Assembly (NCBI GenBank): GCA_024401095.1 | Contig: JAKSLR010000026.1 | Location: forward strand, 1-47,314 | Reading direction: 5' to 3' | Origin: Bacteroidaceae bacterium | GTDB lineage: Bacteria; Bacteroidota; Bacteroidia; Bacteroidales; Bacteroidaceae | Length of the DNA: 47,314 nt | Shown: positions 35,292-43,816 of the stretch, in pieces | Numbering within the stretch: the first letter of the stretch is position 1 | How the letters are laid out: each line of letters starts with the position of its first letter | Position numbers and translations under genes: made by a program | The notes under the pieces: model-generated | Told to the model about the DNA's origin: nothing | The model's input: the letters and a program-made list of their open reading frames with translations, nothing else | The model's database searches: none

Positions 35292-36338
35292 TTAAAAATA
35301 TTTAGTCACACCACCTGTTTCCCAACTATTCATCTCATTAATCATTCTTACAGCAGATTGGACAATTGGATATGCACAAAGTGCACCTGTACCCTCACCC
35401 AGTCGAAGTCCTAATGCAAGCAATGGTTTAGCATTCATAAGCTGCAGCATCATTTTATGACCACTCTCATCACCCACATGACCGAAAATAGCATAGTTCA
35501 GTATTTCTGGATAAAGTCTACTAGCTGCCAACATACATGCACTCATGATAAATCCGTCTACCAGAATCAGCATCTTCTGTTCTGCAGCACGGCACATAGC
35601 CCCGATAGCAGCTACCATCTCGTATCCACCAAACCAACGAATAATCTCACGAGCATCAAACGCAGGACATTGCTGTTTAAAGTTCTCAACAGAAGCTTTC
35701 AGCACCTCGTATTTATGCATGATTCCAGGATTATCCAACCCTGCTCCTGCACCGACGCAAACCTTCAAGTCCAAATTACCAAACAGACTCATCCAAATGG
35801 AAGATGGAGAGGTATTACCAATACCCATCTCTCCCAGACAAATAATGTTGCACCCTTCTTCCTTGCACTGATCTACCAAAGCAGCTCCTATCTCAAGCGC
35901 CTTTTCCATCTCCGATTCTGTCATTGCAGCCTCGTACAAGAAGTTACGTGTACCCTTTGCAATCTTTCGATTTAAAATCGAAGGATAGGCAGAAAGATCA
36001 TAGTCTACCCCTAGATCAACTTCTATAAGCTTGAAACCATGCTGACGGCAAAACATATTCACACCTCCGCCTCCGCGGGTAAAATTGATCATCTGCTGCC
36101 AGGTAACCTCACGAGGAGAAACACTTACATGCTCACGTTCAATACCATGATCTGCTCCTAAAAGCAAATGACAAGGATGAGATAACATAGGCTTCAAAGT
36201 CTGTTGAACCAAGCCTATTTGCAAAGCAAGCTCCTCCAGAGTTCCCAAAGAACCTTTCGGCTTATTTAGATTATTGATTTTATCTATCAGGACATCCTTC
36301 ATGCCCTGATCAGGCTTTTCAATCTTAAAACTTATCAT
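35292..36338 (-). CDS. cobT: Nicotinate-nucleotide-dimethylbenzimidazole phosphoribosyltransferase
   Basis: It activates the lower-ligand base as its alpha-ribotide using nicotinate mononucleotide. The 348-aa protein shows NNLNKPKGSLGTLEELA, LLGADHGIEREHVS, CLGEMGIGNTSPSS, and the catalytic Glu in LALGLRLGEGTGALCA near the C-terminus. Neighbours cobU and cobS carry out adjacent steps. Which base it uses (DMB, adenine or another) cannot be told here, and no lower-ligand synthesis gene is visible in the window. Confidence 0.95.
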   Translation of the reverse strand: MISFKIEKPDQGMKDVLIDKINNLNKPKGSLGTLEELALQIGLVQQTLKPMLSHPCHLLLGADHGIEREHVSVSPREVTWQQMINFTRGGGGVNMFCRQHGFKLIEVDLGVDYDLSAYPSILNRKIAKGTRNFLYEAAMTESEMEKALEIGAALVDQCKEEGCNIICLGEMGIGNTSPSSIWMSLFGNLDLKVCVGAGAGLDNPGIMHKYEVLKASVENFKQQCPAFDAREIIRWFGGYEMVAAIGAMCRAAEQKMLILVDGFIMSACMLAASRLYPEILNYAIFGHVGDESGHKMMLQLMNAKPLLALGLRLGEGTGALCAYPIVQSAVRMINEMNSWETGGVTKYF

Positions 36339-36339
36339 A

Positions 36340-36855
36340 TTATTTAACCTTTACTGGTAATCCAGAAACCATGAGTATCACCTCATCGGCCTGTTGAGCT
36401 ACAAACTGATTCAGCCATCCTAGCAAATCTGTAAAATGACGCTGTACATCATTGGACGACGTGCCCCCCAAACCTATCTCGTTGGTCACAACAACAAAGG
36501 TTGCATTCTGAGAAAATAACTTCGAGAGCTCCTCCTTGCACTTTTCAAATGAACTTTCTACCGGTTGTTCCTCCCCCCCTAGAAAGAAATAATTTGTACT
36601 CCACAAGGTAAGACAATCCAACAAGACCACACGCCCATTAAAATCATGTCGGGAAAGATAAAGTTCTTCTTCAACATTTGTCCACTGAGGCCCTCTCCTT
36701 TCCTTATGCAGTTCTACCCGATGACGAAATTCGTCATCCCATATATGTGCCGTTGCCAAATATACAGGATGATTCGAAAGTTTCAGCGCCAGTCCTTCGG
36801 CATAAGTACTTTTGCCAGAGCGCTGACCACCTGTTATCAGAATCAATTTGCTCAT
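36340..36855 (-). CDS. cobU: Adenosylcobinamide kinase / adenosylcobinamide-phosphate guanylyltransferase
   Basis: It phosphorylates adenosylcobinamide and then attaches GMP. With the start at 36855 the product is 171 aa, normal for CobU. The P-loop GGQRSGKSTYAEGLAL opens the protein, followed by YLATAHIWDDEFRHRVELHKERRG and TNEIGLGGTSSNDVQRHF. The longer frame from 36876 would begin inside the -7 box and adds residues not seen in the family. It is the first gene of the cobU-T-S-cbiP operon. Confidence 0.93.
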   Translation of the reverse strand: MSKLILITGGQRSGKSTYAEGLALKLSNHPVYLATAHIWDDEFRHRVELHKERRGPQWTNVEEELYLSRHDFNGRVVLLDCLTLWSTNYFFLGGEEQPVESSFEKCKEELSKLFSQNATFVVVTNEIGLGGTSSNDVQRHFTDLLGWLNQFVAQQADEVILMVSGLPVKVK

Positions 36856-36873
36856 TTCGTTCCAATTCTTCTG

Positions 36874-36881
36874 CAAAAGTA
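36874..36881 (-). promoter_or_regulatory. -7 element for the cobU operon
   Basis: The minus strand reads TACTTTTG, 18 nt before the cobU start at 36855, giving a very short leader. There is no room for a riboswitch. Confidence 0.5.
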
Positions 36882-36893
36882 CAATTTTTCAAC

Positions 36894-36901
36894 TATCTTT
36901 G
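36894..36901 (+). promoter_or_regulatory. Possible -7 element for the Tricorn-like gene
   Basis: TATCTTTG on the plus strand lies 12 bp from the divergent cobU -7 box and 87 nt before the ATG at 36989. The rest of the leader (36902-36988) is AT-rich and shows no other strong element. Confidence 0.45.
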
Positions 36902-36988
36902 CAACATGATATATATACATACTTCTTTTATTTAAGTATATTTATATTCAATGTGGTCAAATAGTAATATCTTACAGACAAAATAAAC

Positions 36989-39900
36989 ATGAAAAAAAGT
37001 ATCCTTACCGCTGCATTTTTATCATTAAGCTTGGGCTCTCAGGCAGAAAACATCCGTTTCGCCTATCATCCATGCCTATCTCCTGATGGAAAGCAGATTT
37101 ACTTCTCCTACGATGGAGACATATTCCGTGTTCCTGTAACCGGTGGCCAGGCTACCGCTATCATTACCATGCAAGGTGAGCAAAACTCACCTATAGTGTC
37201 TCCCGATGGAAAATGGCTGACATTCTCATCTAACATCCAAGGAAACAACGATGTCTATGTAGTTCCCGTAGCTGGAGGAAAAGCTACACAGCTTACTTTC
37301 CACGAAGCTCCAGATACCCCAGTTGGGTGGAGCGCAGATTCCAAATATATTTATTTTGAGTCAACGCGTACTAGTTCTCGCAAAACAACATTTCGGGTAG
37401 CAGTCAAAGGTGGCACTCCAGAAATCATGTTCAATGGGTATTTCAACACCATCGTAAATCTCACAGAAAACCCAAAAACTGGAGAATTCCTGTTCAATGA
37501 ATCAATGGAAAGTATCAGTTTCCCAACTCGTAAACATTATGTAGGTGACCACAACCCTAATATTAAGAGTTGGAATGCTAAAAGCAAGACATACACCGAA
37601 CTTACAACCTATATTGGTAAAGATCAGTGGCCAATGGTTGATAAAAATGGTATTATTTATTATGTATCTGATGAATCCAATGGTGAATCACAGGTAGTAC
37701 GCTATCAAAAGAACGGGAAACCTGAGGTACTAACCAAGTTCGATAAATCCGTACAATATCCTTCCATTGCATTCGACGGATCTTCCATCGTCTTCTTGAA
37801 AGATTATCAGATTACCGTGCTTGACCCTAAGAGCAAGAAAGTGAGTGTCCCTGAAATTCAAATAGCATCAGGTGCTGTAGAGGTACGACGTTCATTTACA
37901 GGCCAACGCGTACAAGGCGGAGCTGTCTCACCTGACGGAAAGAAATTCGCCTTAATCATTCGTGGCGAGCTTTACATTTCTGACACAAAGGCAAAATACT
38001 TGCAGAAACTGGAAACTCCTGCCAACGAACGTGTAGATGAAGTTGTTTGGGCAAAAGACAGCAAAACCATCTACTATACCCGAACAAATAAGGGATGGAC
38101 AAATATCTTCAAGATTGCAGCAGATTTATCGGCTGCAGAAAAGGCAGTCTTCACATCTAAGAATAATGTAAAAAACCTGACCGTAAATCACAAAAACGAC
38201 AAAGCAGTATTTGTAGATGGAAGTCGCGATGTCCTACTGTTGGATTTGACCAATGACAAGACAGAAAAACTTTGCAGTGCAGAATTCTGGTCATTCCAGG
38301 GCTATGACTTCAGTTTCTCACACGATGACGCTTTCATTGCTTTCAACGCCATGAACCTCTTTGAGAGTGATATCTATGTCTATGACCTCAAGGCTCACCA
38401 ACTTCATAACCTTACAAATTCTGCCGGTGTAGATAACAATGCGGTTTTCTCTCCAGATGGAAAGTATATGTATCTCACATCTAACCCTACCAGTTCATCG
38501 TTCCCAAAAGGCGCTAGAGCTTATTTGTACAAACTAGCTTTACAGAAATACGAAACACCTTTCAAGTCTGACGTTTTCGATAAACTCTTCACAGAAAAAA
38601 AAGACGAGAAGGCTGACAAGAACCAGAAGCCAGAAAAGGATGAAAAGGCAGAGAAGGTTACTCCTGAAATCAAAATCGATTATAAAGATATCTACAAGCG
38701 TATGACACGCATGGAGCGTGGTGACAATGCTCAAAGCAACCTCTTTACCTATTCTAGCAAGGGAAAAGATTACTTGTTCTACAACAGCGGTTATCAAGAC
38801 CAATACGTGCTTGAGATCAGTGATCCGGAAGCAAAGCCAAAGAAAATCAAGGATGGAGCGTACGGCACATACAGTGTTAGCAATGATGCTATCTATCTGG
38901 GAACAAACAATGGAATTCTGAAGTTAAACCCAGAAGCAGCAACTGCTACCAAAATTGAAATCAAGAAGGATGTAGAAAAGGTATTAAATGATGAGTTTAC
39001 CCAGATGTTCTACGAGACATGGGCTGTAATGGACCAGAACTACTATGATCCAAAGTTCCATGGTGCCAATTGGCCTGCTGTTCGCGACTACTATGCATCA
39101 TTCCTTCCATACGTGCGTACACGCGAAAACCTCCGCACTCTGCTTACAGATCTTTTGGGAGAATTAAACTCTTCACACTTAGGTTTCACTTCGAATGGTG
39201 CAGAGGAAAAAACAGAGACCCGTATCCGTTCATACGCTACTGGCATCATATTCCAGAACCAAGCCCCATTCACTATAGATTATGTGTTGGCAAATTCTGC
39301 AGCTGATAAGATTGAAATCCAATTACAAAAAGGTGACGAGTTAGTGGCTGTCAATGGGCAAAAAGTAAATGCTTCCATGAACAGAGAAAAATTATTTTCC
39401 AGCTCTGTTGCTATGGATGAGGCAAAATGCACTTTCAAGCGTGGAGGTAAAGAGTTCAGTGTAAAACTACACCTGCAACCATACGCAGAAGTAAAAGCCC
39501 TGGAATACAAACAGTGGGAAGAGCAACGCAAAGAAATGGTCGAGCAGAAAACCAATGGACGTGTGGCTTACCACCACATGCAGGCTATGGGCGGAACAGA
39601 CTTGAATGACTTCCTCTTGGCTATGCATACCGATGCCGTACATAAGGATGCTTTAATTCTTGACCTGCGCTATAACAATGGCGGAAACGTTCATAAAGAG
39701 GTTATTGACTTCCTCCGTGGAGAGAATTACTTTACCTGGGCTCACCGTGACTTCCCTAAAAACAGTCATCCAAACGTAGCTCCTGCAACAAAACCTATTG
39801 TAGTACTGGTAAACGAGCATAGCTTATCCGATGCAGAGGTTACTTCTAACGGTATCAAAACACTTGGAATTGCAAAATTAGTAGGTACTGAGACATATCG

Positions 39901-40111
39901 TTGGATTATCTTCACCTCATCCGTTCGCTTGCTTGACGGCTCTACATGCCGTATGCCAGCATGGGGATGTTACAATGTCAAGGGAGAGGATTTAGAGCAT
40001 GTAGGTGTAAAGCCAGATATCTATGTAAAGAACACTTTCAAAGATCGCCTGGAAAACAAGGATCCACAGCTTGATGCTGCAATTCAAGAGATTTTGAAAC
40101 AAATGAAATAA
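36989..40111 (+). CDS. Tricorn-like S41 peptidase with beta-propeller and PDZ domains
   Basis: A 1040-aa exported protein (signal MKKSILTAAFLSLSLGSQAE). TolB/WD-like propeller repeats (FAYHPCLSPDGKQIYFSY, SPIVSPDGKWLTFSS, NAVFSPDGKYMYLTS) fill about 20-530. A Lys/Glu-rich insert (about 536-560) follows, then the S41 core with His730 in LNSSHLGF, a PDZ-like stretch (about 775-830), and the likely nucleophile Ser947 in HSLSDAE. Archaeal Tricorn degrades peptides released by the proteasome. In Bacteroidetes the role is unproven and the substrate is presumably periplasmic peptides. The aldo/keto reductase follows within 25 bp. Confidence 0.88.
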   Translation: MKKSILTAAFLSLSLGSQAENIRFAYHPCLSPDGKQIYFSYDGDIFRVPVTGGQATAIITMQGEQNSPIVSPDGKWLTFSSNIQGNNDVYVVPVAGGKATQLTFHEAPDTPVGWSADSKYIYFESTRTSSRKTTFRVAVKGGTPEIMFNGYFNTIVNLTENPKTGEFLFNESMESISFPTRKHYVGDHNPNIKSWNAKSKTYTELTTYIGKDQWPMVDKNGIIYYVSDESNGESQVVRYQKNGKPEVLTKFDKSVQYPSIAFDGSSIVFLKDYQITVLDPKSKKVSVPEIQIASGAVEVRRSFTGQRVQGGAVSPDGKKFALIIRGELYISDTKAKYLQKLETPANERVDEVVWAKDSKTIYYTRTNKGWTNIFKIAADLSAAEKAVFTSKNNVKNLTVNHKNDKAVFVDGSRDVLLLDLTNDKTEKLCSAEFWSFQGYDFSFSHDDAFIAFNAMNLFESDIYVYDLKAHQLHNLTNSAGVDNNAVFSPDGKYMYLTSNPTSSSFPKGARAYLYKLALQKYETPFKSDVFDKLFTEKKDEKADKNQKPEKDEKAEKVTPEIKIDYKDIYKRMTRMERGDNAQSNLFTYSSKGKDYLFYNSGYQDQYVLEISDPEAKPKKIKDGAYGTYSVSNDAIYLGTNNGILKLNPEAATATKIEIKKDVEKVLNDEFTQMFYETWAVMDQNYYDPKFHGANWPAVRDYYASFLPYVRTRENLRTLLTDLLGELNSSHLGFTSNGAEEKTETRIRSYATGIIFQNQAPFTIDYVLANSAADKIEIQLQKGDELVAVNGQKVNASMNREKLFSSSVAMDEAKCTFKRGGKEFSVKLHLQPYAEVKALEYKQWEEQRKEMVEQKTNGRVAYHHMQAMGGTDLNDFLLAMHTDAVHKDALILDLRYNNGGNVHKEVIDFLRGENYFTWAHRDFPKNSHPNVAPATKPIVVLVNEHSLSDAEVTSNGIKTLGIAKLVGTETYRWIIFTSSVRLLDGSTCRMPAWGCYNVKGEDLEHVGVKPDIYVKNTFKDRLENKDPQLDAAIQEILKQMK

Positions 40112-40134
40112 AAACCAAAATAAACATTTTGACT

Positions 40135-41268
40135 ATGAGTATTTTTGGAAATAAGAAACTGGGATTTGGTCTCATGCGTCTTCCTGTGACCGACCCACAA
40201 GATATGGGCTCCATCGATAAGGAATTGGTGAAGCAAATGATTGATTCGTTCATTGAACAAGGTTTTACCTATTTTGATACAGCCTGGATGTATTGCGGAT
40301 TCAAGAGTGAGGACAGTATGAAGGACTGTCTGACTAGCCGTTATCCTCGTGAGTCTTACACTTTGACCACTAAGCTGCATGGCGGTTTCATTCACTGTCT
40401 AGAAGATCGCGACAAAATCTTTGAAGAGCAACGTCGCAAAACAGGTGTAGAATATTTTGACTATTATCTGCTGCACGACATGGGCTATGACCACTATGCC
40501 ATATACAATAAATACGACTGCTTCAACTGGATTCAAGAAAAGAAAGCACAGGGGCTGGTGAAGCACATTGGTTTCAGTTGCCATGACAATGCCGAGTTTC
40601 TGGACATGGCACTTACGGAACATCCAGAGTTTGAGTTTGTCCAATTACAAGTAAACTACCTGGACTGGGAAAGTAATGCCATTCAAAGCCGTCTATGCTG
40701 TGAGGTTTGTAAAAAACACGGGAAGCCAGTTATTGTCATGGAACCAGTTAAGGGAGGAACCTTGGCACAAGTTCCTGCAGAAGTTGAACAGGCATTCAAG
40801 AATTATCACCCTGATATGTCTATTCCATCTTGGGCCATTCGTTTTGCAGCAAGTCAAGAACCTGTGGAATTAGTGTTAAGCGGCATGAGCAACATGGAAC
40901 AGCTTCTAGATAACACCAGTTACATGGCTCAATTCCAACCTATGAATGAGGAAGAACTTCTCTTGGTTAAGCAAGCAGAACAGGCCATCAATGCCAATAT
41001 TGCCATACCTTGTACTGGTTGCAGCTACTGCACTGACGGATGTCCGCAAAACATTGCCATTCCACGTTATTTCTCTCTATACAATGCAGACAAGCAGGAA
41101 GTAAAGTCTAAAGGGTGGACTCCACAAGGAGAATACTATGACCGTCTTACCATGCACTTTGGAAAAGCTAGCGACTGTCTGGAGTGCGGTCAATGCGAGA
41201 GCATGTGTCCACAGAAACTCCCAATCATAGAGAATCTGAAACTCGTGGCTGAATATTTCGGCAAATAA
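40135..41268 (+). CDS. Aldo/keto reductase with C-terminal 2[4Fe-4S] ferredoxin-like domain
   Basis: A 377-aa cytoplasmic oxidoreductase. The AKR barrel shows the tetrad residues Asp and Tyr in YFDTAWMYCG, Lys in TTKLHGG and His in LLHDMGY. The C-terminal part has two CxxCxxCxxxC motifs: Cys293/296/299/303 (CTGCSYCTDGC) and Cys348/351/354/358 (CLECGQCESMC). These are the ligands for two iron-sulfur clusters. The substrate is unknown. The ATG at 40135 is chosen over a TTG two codons upstream. It is probably cotranscribed with the preceding peptidase gene and ends at a strong hairpin. Confidence 0.9.
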   Translation: MSIFGNKKLGFGLMRLPVTDPQDMGSIDKELVKQMIDSFIEQGFTYFDTAWMYCGFKSEDSMKDCLTSRYPRESYTLTTKLHGGFIHCLEDRDKIFEEQRRKTGVEYFDYYLLHDMGYDHYAIYNKYDCFNWIQEKKAQGLVKHIGFSCHDNAEFLDMALTEHPEFEFVQLQVNYLDWESNAIQSRLCCEVCKKHGKPVIVMEPVKGGTLAQVPAEVEQAFKNYHPDMSIPSWAIRFAASQEPVELVLSGMSNMEQLLDNTSYMAQFQPMNEEELLLVKQAEQAINANIAIPCTGCSYCTDGCPQNIAIPRYFSLYNADKQEVKSKGWTPQGEYYDRLTMHFGKASDCLECGQCESMCPQKLPIIENLKLVAEYFGK

Positions 41269-41282
41269 ACACAACCCCAAAG

Positions 41283-41319
41283 CTCTTCACTTTTCCCCCC
41301 AAAAATGGAAAGTGAAGAG
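41283..41319. terminator. Bidirectional intrinsic terminator
   Basis: CTCTTCACTTTTCC (41283-41296) pairs with GGAAAGTGAAGAG (41307-41319), with one bulge. It is followed by TTTTATTCTTTTT on the plus strand and preceded by an A-poor but T-yielding tract for the minus strand. It separates the convergent reductase and symporter genes. Confidence 0.8.
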
Positions 41320-41321
41320 TT

Positions 41322-42503
41322 TTATTCTTTTTGTGCAAACTTCGTGGTAATCAAGGTTAAGGCACCATCACCAGTAACATTACAAGCTGTGCCGAAACTA
41401 TCCTGAAGAGCGAAGATTGCTATGAGCAAAGCTGTTCCTGCATCATCAAAACCTAGAACCGAAATCACTATACCCAAAGATGCCAGGACTGTACCACCAG
41501 GAACACCAGGAGCACCAATGGCGAAAAGACCCAAAAGCAAAATAAAAAATGACAAGGTTGCAAAATCCGGCAAAGTTCCATAAATGAGCTGTGATACCAC
41601 TGCTATGAAAAATACCTCAGTAAGAATAGAACCACATAAATGGATATTACTGAACAACGGAATAGCAAAATCCTTGACTTTCTTATCCAAAACCGAACTT
41701 TTACCTGCACATTCCAAAGCAACTCCTAAAGTAGCTGCACTAGACATTGTACCCAAAGCTGTCATGTAAGCTGGACCATAATGACGCAAAACCTGCCAAC
41801 CGCTCTTGCCACTGTACAATGTGGCTACACCATAGAGCAGAGCCAACCAGATGTAATGACACACCAGTACACATATCAGAACTGGTAAGAACACAGTGAA
41901 AGCTGATACAGATCCTTGATAGGAAAGAGCAGCAAAATTCGCTGCTATATAAAAAGGAAGAATAGGAATAAGCAAATTCTTAACCAGCAACAAGACCACG
42001 TGCTGGAATTGACCAAGCAAAGGTTTGATATAATTACATTTACCCAGCTTCTCATCAGTACCAATAGCCTTGTCTACCCATATACTACCCAATCCAATAA
42101 ATACTGCAATGACCAAAGCAGTCATAACAGACATAAGTGGCGGTATTTCTAATTGGAAAGGCAATTCTGGAAGAGCCCTTCCTTGCTCTAACTGAGGAAT
42201 GTCCAACATAGGGACAACAACTCTACTCACCCCTGCGCCAAAGAATGCTGCACCTACAGAAGACATATAAGCAATGCTAAAAACAAACAGCAGCAATTTT
42301 GAGACATTCCCCGACAACTGCGCAATAGATGGTGCAACAAAACCAAATATGATAAGAGGAACCAGAAAAAAGATCAACTGACCTGTGATTTGCTTGATGA
42401 GCAGCACTACATTCATCATTGAGGCTGGTAACACCATACCTCCGGCAATACCAATTGCTACAGCCAGAAGCAACAGTACTGTGGTGTTCTTAAGTATTTT
42501 CAT
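41322..42503 (-). CDS. Dicarboxylate/amino acid:cation symporter (DAACS family)
   Basis: A 393-aa inner-membrane secondary transporter that takes up dicarboxylates or acidic amino acids with Na+ or H+. About eight to ten hydrophobic helices are visible. Family motifs include GQLIFFLVPLIIFGFVAPSIA, the serine-rich hairpin counterpart GTMSSAATLGVALECAG, and GAPGVPGGTVLASLGI near the C-terminal substrate site. It is slightly shorter than GltP or SstT (about 410-440 aa). It is read towards the shared terminator. The porin-like gene lies 27 bp upstream, so both may form one transcript for uptake of an anion. Confidence 0.87.
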   Translation of the reverse strand: MKILKNTTVLLLLAVAIGIAGGMVLPASMMNVVLLIKQITGQLIFFLVPLIIFGFVAPSIAQLSGNVSKLLLFVFSIAYMSSVGAAFFGAGVSRVVVPMLDIPQLEQGRALPELPFQLEIPPLMSVMTALVIAVFIGLGSIWVDKAIGTDEKLGKCNYIKPLLGQFQHVVLLLVKNLLIPILPFYIAANFAALSYQGSVSAFTVFLPVLICVLVCHYIWLALLYGVATLYSGKSGWQVLRHYGPAYMTALGTMSSAATLGVALECAGKSSVLDKKVKDFAIPLFSNIHLCGSILTEVFFIAVVSQLIYGTLPDFATLSFFILLLGLFAIGAPGVPGGTVLASLGIVISVLGFDDAGTALLIAIFALQDSFGTACNVTGDGALTLITTKFAQKE

Positions 42504-42530
42504 TTTTCTTTTACGTTTTTTCTTAATATT

Positions 42531-43712
42531 TTAAAGAACCGGTATGATATACACCAGGCCTAAACTTATACGTTGTGTATCTTTATATGAAGCGCCCAAA
42601 GCCTTTCCTTTATCAGTCAGACTATAGCCTTTGTACAAGAAATGAGCAAAGAGTTGCAGTTCTTTATCTTTCATCGGAAAGTACTCCACACAGCACTGCG
42701 CATTCCAAGAACGATAATAACTCCCCTTAGGTAGAGCATCCGCATCCTCCACCTTAAAGATTCCGGCAGTCTCATAGGCACCCTTCAAATATAGGTTCCA
42801 GTGATCGTGAATGCGGTAATCCACATCTCCAATAAAAGAAAGGTATTCCACATTCTGAAGTGTATTTGGGTTCGTACGATAACGTTGTAATTCACTCACA
42901 ATTCCCATGTTGTCCAAACCTTGACGGGTGTACATCACATCCAGATAAGCTGTTAGTGGTCCATTTTGATACACATTTCCAGCAGTAAGATAAACCATTC
43001 CTTTATGCTGTGCCTGTTCTCCCGAAGCTAAGCCGTAGCAAAAGAAAAGTTTCTTATCCGCAAAATAGCCATTCCAGTTCAGGACACTCATCAATGGGAT
43101 TTTTGCAGACTTCAATGTAGATGGAAGTCCGTAAATATAAGTATCTGCATCGCTTCCATTCCTATTGTTCATGATTTGGATATTGAAAGTGTGGTTTTCT
43201 GAAGGGGTCAGATTCAAGGCCACACCAGCATGGTAACAATTAATGTTATTATTGAAGTCACTGAATTCGCGGACCTTAATTCCATTTACCCAGTATTCAT
43301 AACCACCAAGTCGGAACAGTTGCTTTCCCACGGTAAGTCCTACAGCAGGCTGCATCTGCCACTTCACATAAGCATACTCCACGCTATTGCTCAAATTATC
43401 CACAGAATGAGGATTGCTAACCTTGTTGAACGATTGTCTGAAATGGTAGCTGAACTTATCGTGAAATGACCCATGTATTTCCCAGCGGACACGATTCACC
43501 TTAAACCCGGCTTCATCCAACGCACCTTCTGAAAAGTAAGCACCTCCACTTGTGTAAAATTCCAGGTTCATGTTGGTCTTCACGTCCTGGTTCTTCTCGG
43601 CCAACAATTTACCAATTATGCTCTGTACGGAATCGGGTAAAAGGACTTGATCCTGCGCATACAGAATACCTGACAAAAGTAAGCCACAAGCAAAAAGCCA
43701 CAATCTTTTCAT
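42531..43712 (-). CDS. Outer-membrane porin of the O/P (phosphate-selective porin-like) family
   Basis: The start at 43712 gives 393 aa with a signal peptide (MKRLWLFACGLLLSGILYAQ). The rest has the alternating pattern of a 16-strand barrel, including VNRVRWEIHGSFHDKFSYHF and VGKQLFRLGGYEYW, and ends ISLGLVYIIPVL. Such proteins are annotated as Porin_O_P, but many Bacteroidetes members are not phosphate-specific. Placement directly ahead of the DAACS symporter gene (27-bp gap, same strand) suggests a shared substrate, possibly a dicarboxylate. That link is inferred. Confidence 0.8.
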   Translation of the reverse strand: MKRLWLFACGLLLSGILYAQDQVLLPDSVQSIIGKLLAEKNQDVKTNMNLEFYTSGGAYFSEGALDEAGFKVNRVRWEIHGSFHDKFSYHFRQSFNKVSNPHSVDNLSNSVEYAYVKWQMQPAVGLTVGKQLFRLGGYEYWVNGIKVREFSDFNNNINCYHAGVALNLTPSENHTFNIQIMNNRNGSDADTYIYGLPSTLKSAKIPLMSVLNWNGYFADKKLFFCYGLASGEQAQHKGMVYLTAGNVYQNGPLTAYLDVMYTRQGLDNMGIVSELQRYRTNPNTLQNVEYLSFIGDVDYRIHDHWNLYLKGAYETAGIFKVEDADALPKGSYYRSWNAQCCVEYFPMKDKELQLFAHFLYKGYSLTDKGKALGASYKDTQRISLGLVYIIPVL

Positions 43713-43737
43713 AATTACGTGTTCAAGATTACTTTTG

Positions 43738-43745
43738 CAAAGATA
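43738..43745 (-). promoter_or_regulatory. -7 element for the porin-symporter genes
   Basis: The minus strand reads TATCTTTG, 26 nt before the start at 43712. No exact -33 TTTG is visible. Confidence 0.5.
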
Positions 43746-43788
43746 CATTTTTATTCCTAAAATGGTTCTTAATTCATGAGAAAATACC

Positions 43789-43796
43789 TAACTTTG
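43789..43796 (+). promoter_or_regulatory. -7 element for the TerB-like gene
   Basis: TAACTTTG lies 21 nt before the ATG at 43817, divergent from the porin promoter in a 104-bp intergenic region. Confidence 0.5.
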
Positions 43797-43816
43797 CATA
43801 AATCATTGAGGATAAT

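Noticed and set aside
35457..35975. 172-aa plus-strand ORF opposite cobT
   Set aside because: Antisense to a fully conserved cobT sequence and rich in His/Ser/Cys without any recognisable fold.
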